64,000 bases of DNA from Mesorhizobium sp. NZP2077 (GTDB lineage: Bacteria; Pseudomonadota; Alphaproteobacteria; Rhizobiales; Rhizobiaceae): the NCBI RefSeq assembly GCF_013170805.1, contig NZ_CP051293.1, positions 5,524,001 through 5,588,000 on the forward strand. Direction: 5' to 3'. Both the position numbers and the translations under genes were made by a program. This document shows, piece after piece, positions 54,095 through 63,116 of the stretch (the first letter of the stretch is position 1; each line of letters begins with the position of its first letter). The notes below the pieces were generated by a model. It ran no database searches and had not been told where the DNA came from. It saw nothing but the letters and a program-made list of their open reading frames with translations.

Positions 54095-55354
54095 CTAGGT
54101 CGGGTCCTCGGCCCCCTGCCGTTCCAGGTAACGCTGATCGATAGCCGGCAGCGGCTCCCCTTGCAGCGTCGCTTCGAAGGCGCGCAGGCGTTTGTGAACC
54201 GACTGAAGTTCGACGATGGTCGACCAGGAATTGATCAGGAACTGGAGCGATCCCGTCACCCGCCCGAAAGCGTTCGATATTTGGTTGAGGGTGCCGAAAG
54301 TGATCTTGTGGGCGACCAGCGAAGGGCCCAGAATGATGAAGGAGAATATGTTGTCTGCCTGAAGGTAGGTGTAGCGCACGACGTTGAAGTAGATGTAGTG
54401 GAAATAGAGGCGGAAATAATTCTTCCGCACATTGTCGAACAGTTCCGCCGTCGTCGCCGGCTGAGCGCGGTCAGCGTGATCCTCGCCATAGACGAGTTCC
54501 TTGCGATAGGCTGCCTCAACGCGCTGGTTGCGAAACTGCAGACCTGGTAGCTTGATACCAGCAAGCATCACCGCAAGCGTTCCAAAGAGACACCAGCCGA
54601 TCGCCGCCACCACAAGCGGTTGAGGAACGGTGCCGATGATTGGCAATTCGGTGATGTGCTGCTGCAGCGCGATCATGACCGGAAGAAAGGCGATCAGTGT
54701 CATGATCGACTGGACGAAGCTCGATCCAAGATCCTCCATGATCTGGGAGAAACGCATGGTATCCTCCTGGATACGCTGCGAGGCGCCCTCTATATGGCGA
54801 AGCTGCCCCCAGTTGGCCATGAAATAGCTGTTCATCGCCGTACGCCAGCGGAAGACCCAATGGCTGACGATAAAGGCGTTGACGACTGAAACATTCATGC
54901 CGATCAACGCCAACCAGACAAAGCTGGCCTGTCCTGCATAAAATTCTCCGGCAGTGGATGCGGTGGTGCCCGACATCAAGCCCTGGACGTAGTCGAAGAA
55001 CGGCCCGTACCAGGCGTTGACGGCGACGCTTATCTGCACATTGAAATAGATGAGGAACAGGATGCCGGCTGTTACCAGGATCGACCAGCTCTGCCATGGA
55101 TGTGGCGAATACCAGGCCCAGAAGGCGTAAAACGCTCCCACACCGAACGCGAAATAGAGATAAAACCATAGAAAGGGCGGCGACCAGAACACGGAGATGC
55201 CGACGATGGGCGGGACACCGGCCGCGGCAGGGGGCAGGCCAAAAACTGCTCCCAGCTGCTCACCGCCGAAAAACCAGAACAGGATTGCCGCAAGGCTCCA
55301 GATGACCGCCGAACTGAAAAACAGCTTCGGCTGCGGGAAAAAAGATACGAACAC
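54095..55354 (-). CDS. sbmA: BacA/SbmA-type peptide transporter
   Basis: 419 residues. About eight membrane spans; SYFMANWGQLRHIEGASQRI and RFSQIMEDLGSSFVQSIMT are the SbmA/BacA family core, and SSTIVELQSVHKRLRAFEAT-like elements close it. This family imports antimicrobial peptides and, in rhizobia, BacA protects bacteroids from legume NCR peptides. The start at 55354 (MFVSFFPQPKLFF) gives a normal length. I cannot tell from sequence alone whether this is the symbiotic BacA or the general SbmA paralogue. Confidence 0.9.
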   Translation of the reverse strand: MFVSFFPQPKLFFSSAVIWSLAAILFWFFGGEQLGAVFGLPPAAAGVPPIVGISVFWSPPFLWFYLYFAFGVGAFYAFWAWYSPHPWQSWSILVTAGILFLIYFNVQISVAVNAWYGPFFDYVQGLMSGTTASTAGEFYAGQASFVWLALIGMNVSVVNAFIVSHWVFRWRTAMNSYFMANWGQLRHIEGASQRIQEDTMRFSQIMEDLGSSFVQSIMTLIAFLPVMIALQQHITELPIIGTVPQPLVVAAIGWCLFGTLAVMLAGIKLPGLQFRNQRVEAAYRKELVYGEDHADRAQPATTAELFDNVRKNYFRLYFHYIYFNVVRYTYLQADNIFSFIILGPSLVAHKITFGTLNQISNAFGRVTGSLQFLINSWSTIVELQSVHKRLRAFEATLQGEPLPAIDQRYLERQGAEDPT

Positions 55355-55468
55355 TGTGGCGAATTCCTTGCTCGGTGGGCAAATCAGCTGACTTTGGCGG
55401 GCATAAAGTCACACATTAGGGGGAAAGAAAATGCCTGCCCGATACCCGGTGCAGAGCAAGACCACAAA

Positions 55469-56626
55469 TCATGGCGATTTTGGCGCGGCCGACCATGTGA
55501 CGATGCCGGACACGACCAGCATGGCCGCGGCGACGATCGAAGCCAGGAAGAAATTCCCCGACGCCTGCGCCAAAAGGCCGGCAGCGATCGGGCCGATGAT
55601 CTGGCCAAGGCCGAACGAGGCCGTCATCAATGCAAAGATGCGCCGCGGCGCCTTCGGCGCCTGCTGGCGCGCCGCCTGCAGGCCAAGTGCGGTGATGGCA
55701 ATGAAGGTACCGCCGAGCAGCAGACCGCCAAGCAGTGGCCCCGAATATCCGCCAAGCGCCACGCTGGCGGTGACGCCGATGACTTCGATGAAGCACGCCA
55801 ACGCATAGGCGGCGTAGAGCCCGATCCGTCCAGCGATCTTCTGCCACAGCCACGTCGAAGGAAAACCCGCAAGGCCGGCGACCATCCACACCATGGCTTC
55901 GAAGACGCGGCTGCCGCCGCCTTGGCGGACGATGGCGACCAGGAATGTCGCCGTTACCACATAGCCAAAGCCAAACAGCCCGTAGGCGACGATCATCTTC
56001 ATCAGCGACCGGTCTTTCGGCAGGGCCGGCTCACGGACGGCTTGGCCGTTGGCGAGCGGGCCTTCGTTCGCCAGCAGCGCCACGACCACGAAGCCAAATG
56101 CCGAAATCGCCGCCGACCACAACCAGCCAGATGCCCAGCCGGCATGCTCGGTGACCAGCACCGCCATCATCGCCGCGGAGCTCGCGATGCCGAGGCCGAC
56201 ACCGCCAAAATGCCATGCCTGCAGGTCGCCGCGACCGGCTGCATTGATATGGCTGAAAACGATGCTGGCCATGAAAACCATGACGAAGGCACTGGCCAGA
56301 CCGGCCAGAAAGCGGATGACGAGAAAGGCGACCATGGTGTCGGACAGTCCCATCAAGGCCGCAAGGACGGTGCTGGCGCCAAGACCGCCCAGCATCAGCA
56401 GGCGCTCGCGGCCATGCGCCCAGCCGCCCGCCGCCACAAACGCGCCGACGAGGTAGCCGAGATAATTGGCAGACGCGATCCACCCGGCACTGGCCGGCGA
56501 CAGATGCAGTTCTTCCATCATGCCGGGCAGAATCGGCGTGTAGACGAAGCGGCCGATGCCCATGGCGACGGCCATCGCAATCATGCCGGCGACGGTGAAG
56601 CGCAGCGCTGTTGAGGCCGATGTCAT
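55469..56626 (-). CDS. YbfB/YjiJ family MFS transporter
   Basis: 385 residues, twelve membrane spans; FTVAGMIAMAVAMGIGRFVY and TPILPGMMEELHLS at the N-terminus are typical of the YbfB/YjiJ branch. Start ATG at 56626 (MTSASTALRF). Substrate unknown. It is upstream of sbmA on the same strand but separated by 114 bases. Confidence 0.9.
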   Translation of the reverse strand: MTSASTALRFTVAGMIAMAVAMGIGRFVYTPILPGMMEELHLSPASAGWIASANYLGYLVGAFVAAGGWAHGRERLLMLGGLGASTVLAALMGLSDTMVAFLVIRFLAGLASAFVMVFMASIVFSHINAAGRGDLQAWHFGGVGLGIASSAAMMAVLVTEHAGWASGWLWSAAISAFGFVVVALLANEGPLANGQAVREPALPKDRSLMKMIVAYGLFGFGYVVTATFLVAIVRQGGGSRVFEAMVWMVAGLAGFPSTWLWQKIAGRIGLYAAYALACFIEVIGVTASVALGGYSGPLLGGLLLGGTFIAITALGLQAARQQAPKAPRRIFALMTASFGLGQIIGPIAAGLLAQASGNFFLASIVAAAMLVVSGIVTWSAAPKSP

Positions 56627-56755
56627 TGCAGCGCACAATAAATGCAGGGAACGCTGAAACAATCGCCTTTCGTTGGGCCAGTGGGCCTACCCAGTGGGCC
56701 TACAGCGTGTCGCGCCAGCTCGAGTTTTCCTTAAGCCAAAGGGTGTGGGATCCGC

Positions 56756-56980
56756 TCAGCAGCGCCCACCGAAACCGGCTTGCCACGAAGCGGTCTCGTG
56801 CACCGTCCGCCGCGCCGTCAGCCTGAACGGCACGTCGCCAAGTTCGCGCTCCGACATGGTGTTCAGGACGGGGTGCGACAGCGGATCGGTGAGCCATGTC
56901 TGCGTATCGCTCTGTGAGCGCGGCTCATACGGCGTGCCCCCAGCGAACAGAACCTTAAGTGATGACAGCATCCTTAACAT
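56756..56980 (-). CDS. Small hypothetical protein, divergent from a LysR gene
   Basis: 74 residues from the ATG at 56980 (MLRMLSSLKVLFAGGTPYEP) with GGAG upstream; an ATG at 57007 would add nine. The middle part, DPLSHPVLNTMSERELGDVP, matches a motif seen in small rhizobial proteins; the C-terminus is basic. It lies about 100 bases from the LysR start, so it may be its target. Confidence 0.65.
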   Translation of the reverse strand: MLRMLSSLKVLFAGGTPYEPRSQSDTQTWLTDPLSHPVLNTMSERELGDVPFRLTARRTVHETASWQAGFGGRC

Positions 56981-57076
56981 TTCCGGCTCCACGGGTCTGG
57001 CTCCCATTGATAAAGTCTGCCGTTTCCATGTGTCTTTCAATTGAGATTTCAGTCGGAACGGTTTAGAAAATCTCAA

Positions 57077-57991
57077 ATGGCCTTGCTCAACCGCGTCCAT
57101 CTCAACGGCCTTCGCGCCGTCGAAACCGTTGCCCGTCTCGGCTCGCTCGCGGCGGCCGCTGGCGAGCTCAATGTTTCCGTCAGTGCCGTCAGCCAGCAGA
57201 TAAGCCGCACCGAAAAGCAGCTTGGCCAGGCGTTGTTCGAGCGCACGGCAAGCGGTCTGGTCCTGACCGAACTCGGCGCCGTCTTCGCGACCCGTCTCGG
57301 CACGGGGTTTCGCGAGCTTGCCCAGGCCGTAGCGCTGGCCGACGAGGCGACGCAATGCACGTTGGTGGTTTCGGTGGCACCGGCCTTCGCCTCGAAATGG
57401 TTGCTCCCCAGACTATCGCGTCACTTCGACCGCCATCCCAATGTGCTGCTGCGCATCGACGCTACGGTGCGGCTCACCAATCTCGACCGCTCCGACGTTG
57501 ATATCGCCATCCGGCTTGGCGACGGCAAATGGCCGGAAGGGCGAGCGGAACTGCTTCTGGCGCAGGAGGTTTTTCCGGTATGCGCCCCGGTCATCGCCAG
57601 GAAATTGCAATCGATCGAGGATCTTGCCCAGACCTGCGCCATCACCGACGAGCGGGCGATGATCAATTGGGAAAGCTGGTTCGCCGCTGCCGGCGTTCAA
57701 CCCGTCACCTTCCAGAAGGGTGCGCGCTTCACCGATCCGATGCTGTGCCTGGAATCGGCCATTGCCGGCCATGGCGTGATGCTGGGCTGGCAATTGCTGA
57801 CAGCGGATGCGCTGGCCGACGGGCGGCTGGTGGCGCCGTTCGGAATCCGCGCCCAGAGCGGGCTCGGCTACTGGCTGGTGACCTCGTCGGCCAAGGCGGA
57901 GAGCCGCAAGGTCCGGGACTTCAAGGCCTGGATCAAGGAAGAGATCGCGGCGACGATGGCGCAGTTCGGGTCACTCGAAAGCGCGGCCTGA
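57077..57991 (+). CDS. LysR family regulator (GcvA-like)
   Basis: 304 residues. Winged helix HLNGLRAVETVARLGSLAAA and SVSAVSQQISRTEKQLGQAL; the effector domain includes PAFASKWLLPRLSRHF typical of the GcvA branch. ATG at 57077 (MALLNRVHLNGLRAVE); a start 36 bases upstream is less likely. Divergent from a small gene. Confidence 0.92.
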   Translation: MALLNRVHLNGLRAVETVARLGSLAAAAGELNVSVSAVSQQISRTEKQLGQALFERTASGLVLTELGAVFATRLGTGFRELAQAVALADEATQCTLVVSVAPAFASKWLLPRLSRHFDRHPNVLLRIDATVRLTNLDRSDVDIAIRLGDGKWPEGRAELLLAQEVFPVCAPVIARKLQSIEDLAQTCAITDERAMINWESWFAAAGVQPVTFQKGARFTDPMLCLESAIAGHGVMLGWQLLTADALADGRLVAPFGIRAQSGLGYWLVTSSAKAESRKVRDFKAWIKEEIAATMAQFGSLESAA

Positions 57992-58073
57992 ACTGGCCCA
58001 CCGCAATCGCGGTGGAAAGGATGCCGACTGCGGTCTATGTAAGACCAGATCAAACATCACGGCAGGCAGGATC

Positions 58074-59330
58074 ATGACCACACATTCGCGCGGCGTTTCC
58101 GCAACGATCGACCCGGTGAAGCTCGACAGGCTGGCTGAAGTCGCCATCAAGGTCGGGCTGCAATTGCAGCCCGGACAGGACCTGGTGCTGACCTCGTCGA
58201 TCGCGGCCCTGCCGCTGACCAGGCGGATCGTCGAGCACGCCTACAAGGCCGGCGCCGGCCTGGTGACGCCGATCTTCAACGACGACGAGATGACGCTGGC
58301 GCGCTACCGCTTCGGGGCGGACGCCGGTTTCGACCACGCCGCCGGCTGGCTCTATGAAGGCATGGCAAAGGCTTTTTCCAACAATGCGGCCAGGCTTGCC
58401 GTGCGCGGCGAGGATCCATCGCTGTTGTCGGCACAGGATCCGGCGAAAGTGGCGCGCGCCAACAAGGCGAACTCGATGGCCTATCAACCGGCGCTGGAAA
58501 AGATCACCGGCTTCGACATCAACTGGAACATCGTCGCTTATCCGGACCTCGCCTGGGCCAGGCAGGTTTTCCCCGGCGATGCCGACGATGTCGCCGTGGT
58601 GAAGCTCGCCGATGCCATTTTTGCTGCGTCACGGGTCGACGTGGAAGACCCGATCGCAAACTGGACGGCGCACAACGCAGCGCTGCGTAGCCGCACCGAA
58701 TGGCTCAATGGCCATAATTTCCACGCCCTGCACTTCACCGGACCGGGCACCGACCTGACTGTCGGGCTGGCGGACGGCCATGAATGGATGGGCGGCGCGT
58801 CGACCGCCAAGAACGGCATCACCTGCAACCCCAACATCCCGACCGAGGAAGTCTTCACCACGCCGCACGCCAGGCGGGTCGAGGGCCATGTCTGCTCAAC
58901 CAAGCCGCTGTCCTACCAGGGCACGCTGATCGACGACATCTCGGTGCGGTTCGACGAAGGCCGGATCGTCGAGGCCAAGGCTTCGAAGGGCGAAGATTTG
59001 CTGAAGAAAGTGCTCGACACCGATGAGGGATCGCGGCGGCTGGGCGAAGTGGCGCTGGTGCCGCATTCCTCGCCGATCTCGGCCAGCGGGCTGCTGTTCT
59101 TCAACACGCTGTTCGACGAAAACGCCGCCTGCCACATCGCGCTCGGCCAGTGCTATTCGAAATGCTTCGTCAATGGCGCCTCGCTCAGCCAGGACGAGAT
59201 CGCCGCGCGCGGCGGTAACAAGAGTTTTATCCACATCGACTGGATGATCGGCTCGGACAAAATCGACATTAACGGCGTCCACAAGGACGGCCGCAAGGTG
59301 CCGGTGATGCGGAAGGGCGAGTGGGCCTGA
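58074..59330 (+). CDS. M29 family aminopeptidase (AmpS/AmpT-like)
   Basis: 418 residues. VGLQLQPGQDLVLTSSIAAL is the N-terminal domain; FTGPGTDLTVGLADGHEWMG, NIPTEEVFTTPHARRVEG and LGEVALVPHSSPI hold the metal ligands of the thermophilic M29 family. Cleaves N-terminal residues from peptides, cytoplasmic, with two metals (Co or Zn). Length is normal. Confidence 0.92.
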   Translation: MTTHSRGVSATIDPVKLDRLAEVAIKVGLQLQPGQDLVLTSSIAALPLTRRIVEHAYKAGAGLVTPIFNDDEMTLARYRFGADAGFDHAAGWLYEGMAKAFSNNAARLAVRGEDPSLLSAQDPAKVARANKANSMAYQPALEKITGFDINWNIVAYPDLAWARQVFPGDADDVAVVKLADAIFAASRVDVEDPIANWTAHNAALRSRTEWLNGHNFHALHFTGPGTDLTVGLADGHEWMGGASTAKNGITCNPNIPTEEVFTTPHARRVEGHVCSTKPLSYQGTLIDDISVRFDEGRIVEAKASKGEDLLKKVLDTDEGSRRLGEVALVPHSSPISASGLLFFNTLFDENAACHIALGQCYSKCFVNGASLSQDEIAARGGNKSFIHIDWMIGSDKIDINGVHKDGRKVPVMRKGEWA

Positions 59331-59353
59331 GGGTCACCCCTTAGGGAGGTCGA

Positions 59354-59707
59354 ATGGCCTTCGACCTGATGGTCAAGCGGATTTACGAGCCGCCCGCTGC
59401 CGATGACGGGCAGCGGGTGCTCGTCGATCGCATCTGGCCGCGTGGCGTCAGCAAGGAAGAGGCCGCGCTGGCGCTATGGCTGAAGGAGATCGCGCCCAGC
59501 GATGAGCTGCGAAAGTGGTTCGGGCACGAGCCGGCGCGCTGGGCGGAGTTTCGGAAGCGGTACGGAGCCGAACTGGATGGGAATGGCGAGGCGGTGGCGC
59601 AACTGCGCGGACTGCTCCGCCAGGGTAAGGTGACACTGCTCTATGGCGCGCACGATGAGGCGCACAACAATGCCGTGGCATTGGCGGGGTATTTGCGCGC
59701 AGGTTAA
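59354..59707 (+). CDS. DUF488 family protein
   Basis: 117 residues. VKRIYEPPAADDGQRVLVDR, IWPRGVSKEEAAL and TLLYGAHDEAHNNAVALAGY are the DUF488 signature. Function unknown; it may be an enzyme of nucleotide-like ligands. It follows the aminopeptidase by 23 bases and may share its transcript. Confidence 0.87.
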   Translation: MAFDLMVKRIYEPPAADDGQRVLVDRIWPRGVSKEEAALALWLKEIAPSDELRKWFGHEPARWAEFRKRYGAELDGNGEAVAQLRGLLRQGKVTLLYGAHDEAHNNAVALAGYLRAG

Positions 59708-59754
59708 GGTCGCTGATGTTTCTGAGGCCGGGGGCACGAAGGTGAAGGTCGGCC

Positions 59755-60105
59755 CTACTTCCCTACGGCCTTCTCATAAGCCTCCGGCTTGAACCCAACC
59801 AGAACCCTGTCACCGACCTCCAGCACCGGCCGCTTGACCATCGTCGGTTTGGCCAGCATCAGCGCCTTGGCCTTCTTCTCGTCCAGGCCCTGCTTGTCTG
59901 CATCCGCCAGTTCTCGGAATGTGGTGCTGCCCTTGTTGAGCAGCTTTTCCCAGCCGACCTTGCCGACCCAGCCATCCAGCCGCTTCGCGTCGAGCCGCTC
60001 CGCGCGAAAATCGTGAAAACGGTAGGGCACATCATGGCTCTCCAGCCAGACGCGCGCCTTCTTAACCGTGTCGCAGGTGGTGATGCCGTAGATGGTGATC
60101 GTCAA
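59755..60105 (-). CDS. ArsC/Spx family protein (YffB-like)
   Basis: 116 residues. The thioredoxin-like fold starts TITIYGITTCDTVKKARVWL, with one cysteine in TTCDTVKKA, and has the KRPVLEVGDRVLVGFKPEAY end motif of the ArsC-like group. With no second active cysteine it is more likely a YffB-type GSH-dependent protein than an arsenate reductase. The TTG at 60105 follows AAGGGAAG. Confidence 0.85.
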   Translation of the reverse strand: MTITIYGITTCDTVKKARVWLESHDVPYRFHDFRAERLDAKRLDGWVGKVGWEKLLNKGSTTFRELADADKQGLDEKKAKALMLAKPTMVKRPVLEVGDRVLVGFKPEAYEKAVGK

Positions 60106-60457
60106 AGCGCGCTTCCCTTGGGCTGACCGTCGAATCCGTGACACAGCCTAAAACCGCCCTCCTCGCTTTGCCAGCGCCCAAGCTCGCAGCTGCGGATTTT
60201 TCGGGCTTGCTGCCGGGTTGCCGACCCGTCAGGGGAGCGCTTCAGGCAAGGGCACGCGCTAGAGCGCCACCGCCATCCATCGCGACGAGGCGACAGCCCT
60301 CAGGAAATAGGCCTCTTCGATGCCTGGGGCACGGGGGCAGACCAGCTTGCAGAGGATGTGAAAAGCTGCATATGGCGGCCAGGACATTGTCCCAGCCGCC
60401 ATGCGTGTTACTCGATCCTGTAGCGAGGAGCGGGCTCCGAAGGCGGTATCTCCGGCC
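60106..60457. other. Intergenic region with one hairpin
   Basis: 352 bases without a supported gene. The clearest feature is the hairpin at 60372-60402 (ATGGCGGC, GGAC-ATT-GTCC inside, GCCGCCAT), which could mark the end of the transcript of the NTF2-like gene at 60458, although no T tract follows. The remainder is ordinary GC-rich sequence without open frames of normal composition. Confidence 0.5.
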
Positions 60458-60811
60458 TTAGTAGTAAAAACGCTCTTCGGTGATCTTGCCGTTCTTGACC
60501 GTGTACAGGCCAACCTCATCCATGGTGACACGCTCGCCGGTGGCCTTGGGCGTTACGTCAAACTTGAAGCGGACGGCGAACTGGTCGCCGTTGACATAGG
60601 GGCCTTCGACCGAGCCACCATGGACTTCGTGGTTCTCTTGCCACCATTGGCCCTTTTGCTTGAGAGCCTCCTTGCCACGGGCCACGGCCATCGGCCCTCC
60701 CATGGCTTCGTAGCTGACGATATCGTCGGCGTTGTATTTCTCGCCAGCACCGGCGTGATCACCCTGCTTAAGCAGCTCGGTGAAATCCTTGGCAATGTCC
60801 GCGATGGTCAT
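60458..60811 (-). CDS. NTF2/SnoaL-like domain protein
   Basis: 117 residues in one small alpha-beta barrel: MTIADIAKDFTELLKQGDHA, YNADDIVSYEAMGGPMAV, and KNGKITEERFYY at the end. It fits the SnoaL-like polyketide cyclase/ketosteroid isomerase-related fold. The role is unclear; many homologues are stress-induced. Confidence 0.85.
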   Translation of the reverse strand: MTIADIAKDFTELLKQGDHAGAGEKYNADDIVSYEAMGGPMAVARGKEALKQKGQWWQENHEVHGGSVEGPYVNGDQFAVRFKFDVTPKATGERVTMDEVGLYTVKNGKITEERFYY

Positions 60812-61166
60812 TTTGTATTCCTCCTGTTCAGACGCATTCGAAGTAGGGAATAGCTTGGCGGCCCGCCACCTTTGCCCGAACGACAGCTGACAAGGCGTGT
60901 CAGGACGATAGATATAGCGCGGCTGTTTGACGACGATTTCTCACATGCCGGCCATGGAATCGACCTGGCCGGTCAATTGCCAACTCCCACGCTCCTTGTA
61001 GAAACCCTTGCCGATGGGAACTGTGGATCGGCACAAAATCCCGGACCAACCAGCTGACCGGGTCAATCGATCGTTCTCGGATTTTGGCAACACGCGCTTC
61101 AGCGGAAATGAAGCGAGACTGGTGCCTTCCGCACCAGTGATGCTCCGGTTTTCTGGGACGGGCAAC
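60812..61166. other. Intergenic region with one hairpin
   Basis: 355 bases with no supported gene between the NTF2-like gene and the end of the ABC ATPase. The hairpin ACTGGTGC-CTTCC-GCACCAGT at 61118-61138 lies about 30 bases after the ATPase stop and may contribute to termination. Part of the rest is presumably the promoter of the NTF2-like gene. Confidence 0.45.
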
Positions 61167-62252
61167 TTATGCGGAGAGCATAGGGCAGTTGGCGCCACGG
61201 CGGAGGCTGATATGCGCCACGTCGCCGACGCTGAACTGAAACCTCTCGGCCTGGCGCGGGGCATCGATCACCACAGGCATGCCTTGCCCCAGTTCCGCGT
61301 GCAGGCGCAGCGTGCGGCCGTGAAAGACGATGCTGTTGACACGCGCCGGCGCGGTTCCTTCTGTCGCCTCAGTGGCGGCCAGCAAATCCTCCGGGCGCAC
61401 GCCAATGGTGCGCACCTCGCCTTCCCCGGGTGACGGGCCGGTTTCAGAAATGGCTTCCAGCGGCAACGTGCCGGCGGTGAAACGCAGGCGATCGCCATCA
61501 CGGCCGATAAAACGCGATTGCAGGAGATTCATGGTGCCGATGAAGCTCGCGACAAACTTCGTGGCGGGCCGATCATAGAGCGTCGCCGGCGGCGCGATCT
61601 GCTCGATGCGACCCTTGTTCATGACGACGATGCGGTCGGAGATCGACAGCGCCTCGGTCTGGTCGTGGGTGACCATGACGAAGGTCGTGCCAAGGCGCGA
61701 CTGCAGCCGCTTCAACTCGACCTGCATCTGTTCGCGCAGATGCGCGTCTAGCGCCGACAGCGGCTCATCGAGCAACAGCACGCGCGGCTCGCAGACGATG
61801 GCGCGGGCGAGCGCGACGCGCTGGCGCTGGCCGCCCGACAGTTCCAAGACGCGGGCGCCAAGCTTGTCGGCGAGACCGACCATGTCGAGGGCTTCGCCGA
61901 CGCGCTTTGCCTGCTCGGCGCCGGACAATTTGCGCAGCGACAGGCCGAAGCCGACATTTTCGGCGACGTTCATGTGCGGAAACAGCGCGTAATCCTGGAA
62001 CACCGTGTTGACCGGCCGGTCGAAGGGCCGAAGCGCTGTGATGTCGCGGCCGTCGAGTAAGACCTTGCCGGTCGACGGGCTTTCGAAGCCGGCGATGACG
62101 CGCAGGCTGGTGGTCTTGCCGCAGCCGGATGGCCCGAGCAGCGTGATGAACTCGCCGCTGATGATGTCGAGATCGACGGCATCGAGCCCAACGATGCCAC
62201 CGGGAAAAATCTTCGAGACATTTTGCAGCCGGACGAGAGGATCAGGCGCCAT
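61167..62252 (-). CDS. potA: Polyamine-type ABC transporter ATP-binding protein
   Basis: 361 residues. Walker A GPSGCGKTT, ABC signature LSGGQRQRVALARAI, Walker B VLLLDEPLSALD, then a TOBE domain (about 280-361) typical of PotA-type spermidine/putrescine importers. The ATG at 62252 (MAPDPLVRLQNVSKIF) has CGAGGTT upstream. It overlaps the upstream regulator by 11 bases, so translation is coupled. Permease genes are not next to it. Confidence 0.92.
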   Translation of the reverse strand: MAPDPLVRLQNVSKIFPGGIVGLDAVDLDIISGEFITLLGPSGCGKTTSLRVIAGFESPSTGKVLLDGRDITALRPFDRPVNTVFQDYALFPHMNVAENVGFGLSLRKLSGAEQAKRVGEALDMVGLADKLGARVLELSGGQRQRVALARAIVCEPRVLLLDEPLSALDAHLREQMQVELKRLQSRLGTTFVMVTHDQTEALSISDRIVVMNKGRIEQIAPPATLYDRPATKFVASFIGTMNLLQSRFIGRDGDRLRFTAGTLPLEAISETGPSPGEGEVRTIGVRPEDLLAATEATEGTAPARVNSIVFHGRTLRLHAELGQGMPVVIDAPRQAERFQFSVGDVAHISLRRGANCPMLSA

Positions 62253-62850
62253 CGCGAACCTCGGACGGTTTCGTGGTGTTGACCCACAGGATCTGGCACT
62301 GCTCGGCGCCGGGATTGCGGAAGGCGTGCAAAAGCGTGCTCTTGAAGGCAAAGCTGTCGCCGGTCTTCAGCCCGTATTTGGTCGAATCCACCACCAGTTC
62401 GACCTCGCCCGAAAGCACGTAGCCGAATTCATGGCCGGCATGGGCATAGGCTTCCGCCGTGCCGCCACCGGCCTCCACCGTCACCAGCATGCCGGTCAGC
62501 GTCGCGCCCGGCGGCGACAGCAGCGCCTTGGCGATGCCTTCGGATTTTACGGGAATCACGCGGCGGCTGTTGGCACGCACGCAATAGAGATCGTTGACGG
62601 CATCATTGCCGTCGGCGATCAGCGCCGACGGCTCGATGTCCAGCGCAGCGGCGAGCGGCCAGATCACCTTGACGCGCAATGAGGACATGCCCCGCTCGAT
62701 CTGGCTCAGCGCGCCGATCGACACGCCGGCTTTTGCCGCCAGTTCGGCCAGCGACAGGCGGCGCTCCAGCCGTAGCGCCCGCACCCGCCGGCCGACGCGA
62801 ACGTCGGCATCGTCCTTGGGTTTCTCGGCGGCTTCGTCAAGAACATCCAT
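62242..62850 (-). CDS. XRE-cupin transcriptional regulator
   Basis: 202 residues. An N-terminal XRE helix-turn-helix (LSLAELAAKAGVSIGALSQI, ERGMSSLRVKVI) is followed by a cupin domain (about 130-200, HAGHEFGYVLSGEVELVVDS). This architecture resembles PuuR, which controls putrescine catabolism and uptake. ATG at 62850 behind GAGG. It sits between the binding-protein gene and potA, probably as their regulator. Its last bases overlap potA. Confidence 0.9.
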   Translation of the reverse strand: MDVLDEAAEKPKDDADVRVGRRVRALRLERRLSLAELAAKAGVSIGALSQIERGMSSLRVKVIWPLAAALDIEPSALIADGNDAVNDLYCVRANSRRVIPVKSEGIAKALLSPPGATLTGMLVTVEAGGGTAEAYAHAGHEFGYVLSGEVELVVDSTKYGLKTGDSFAFKSTLLHAFRNPGAEQCQILWVNTTKPSEVRDGA

Positions 62851-62869
62851 GCATTCGTCCTCGTTGTCT

Positions 62870-63107
62870 TTCCCTTCTCCCCTTGTGGGGTAAGAAGCGG
62901 TTCGCCCAGCGAACGAAAAGCCAATTGCTTGGCTTTTCGAGCTTCGAACGCCCTGAGCCTGCGAAGGGCCGGGCGTGGTGGCCGATCTACCCTGCCGGGT
63001 CCCCGCTGCTTCGCAGCGTCCCGGCGTTTTCCGGCCTTTCATCGTGCCACCGGCACGATGAATTCGCTACGCGAACCGGCTGCTCACCCCACAAGGCGAG
63101 AAGGGAA
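62870..63107. repeat. 238-base inverted-repeat element
   Basis: The ends CCCTTCTCCCCTTGTGGGG (near 62872) and CCCCACAAGGCGAGAAGGG (ending near 63104) are inverted copies; inside, CGGTTCGC and GCGAACCG also pair. It fills the gap between the binding-protein gene and the XRE-cupin gene and is of the same CTTCTCCCC type as those near 20350 and 43893. Confidence 0.72.
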
Positions 63108-63116
63108 GACCTCAGC

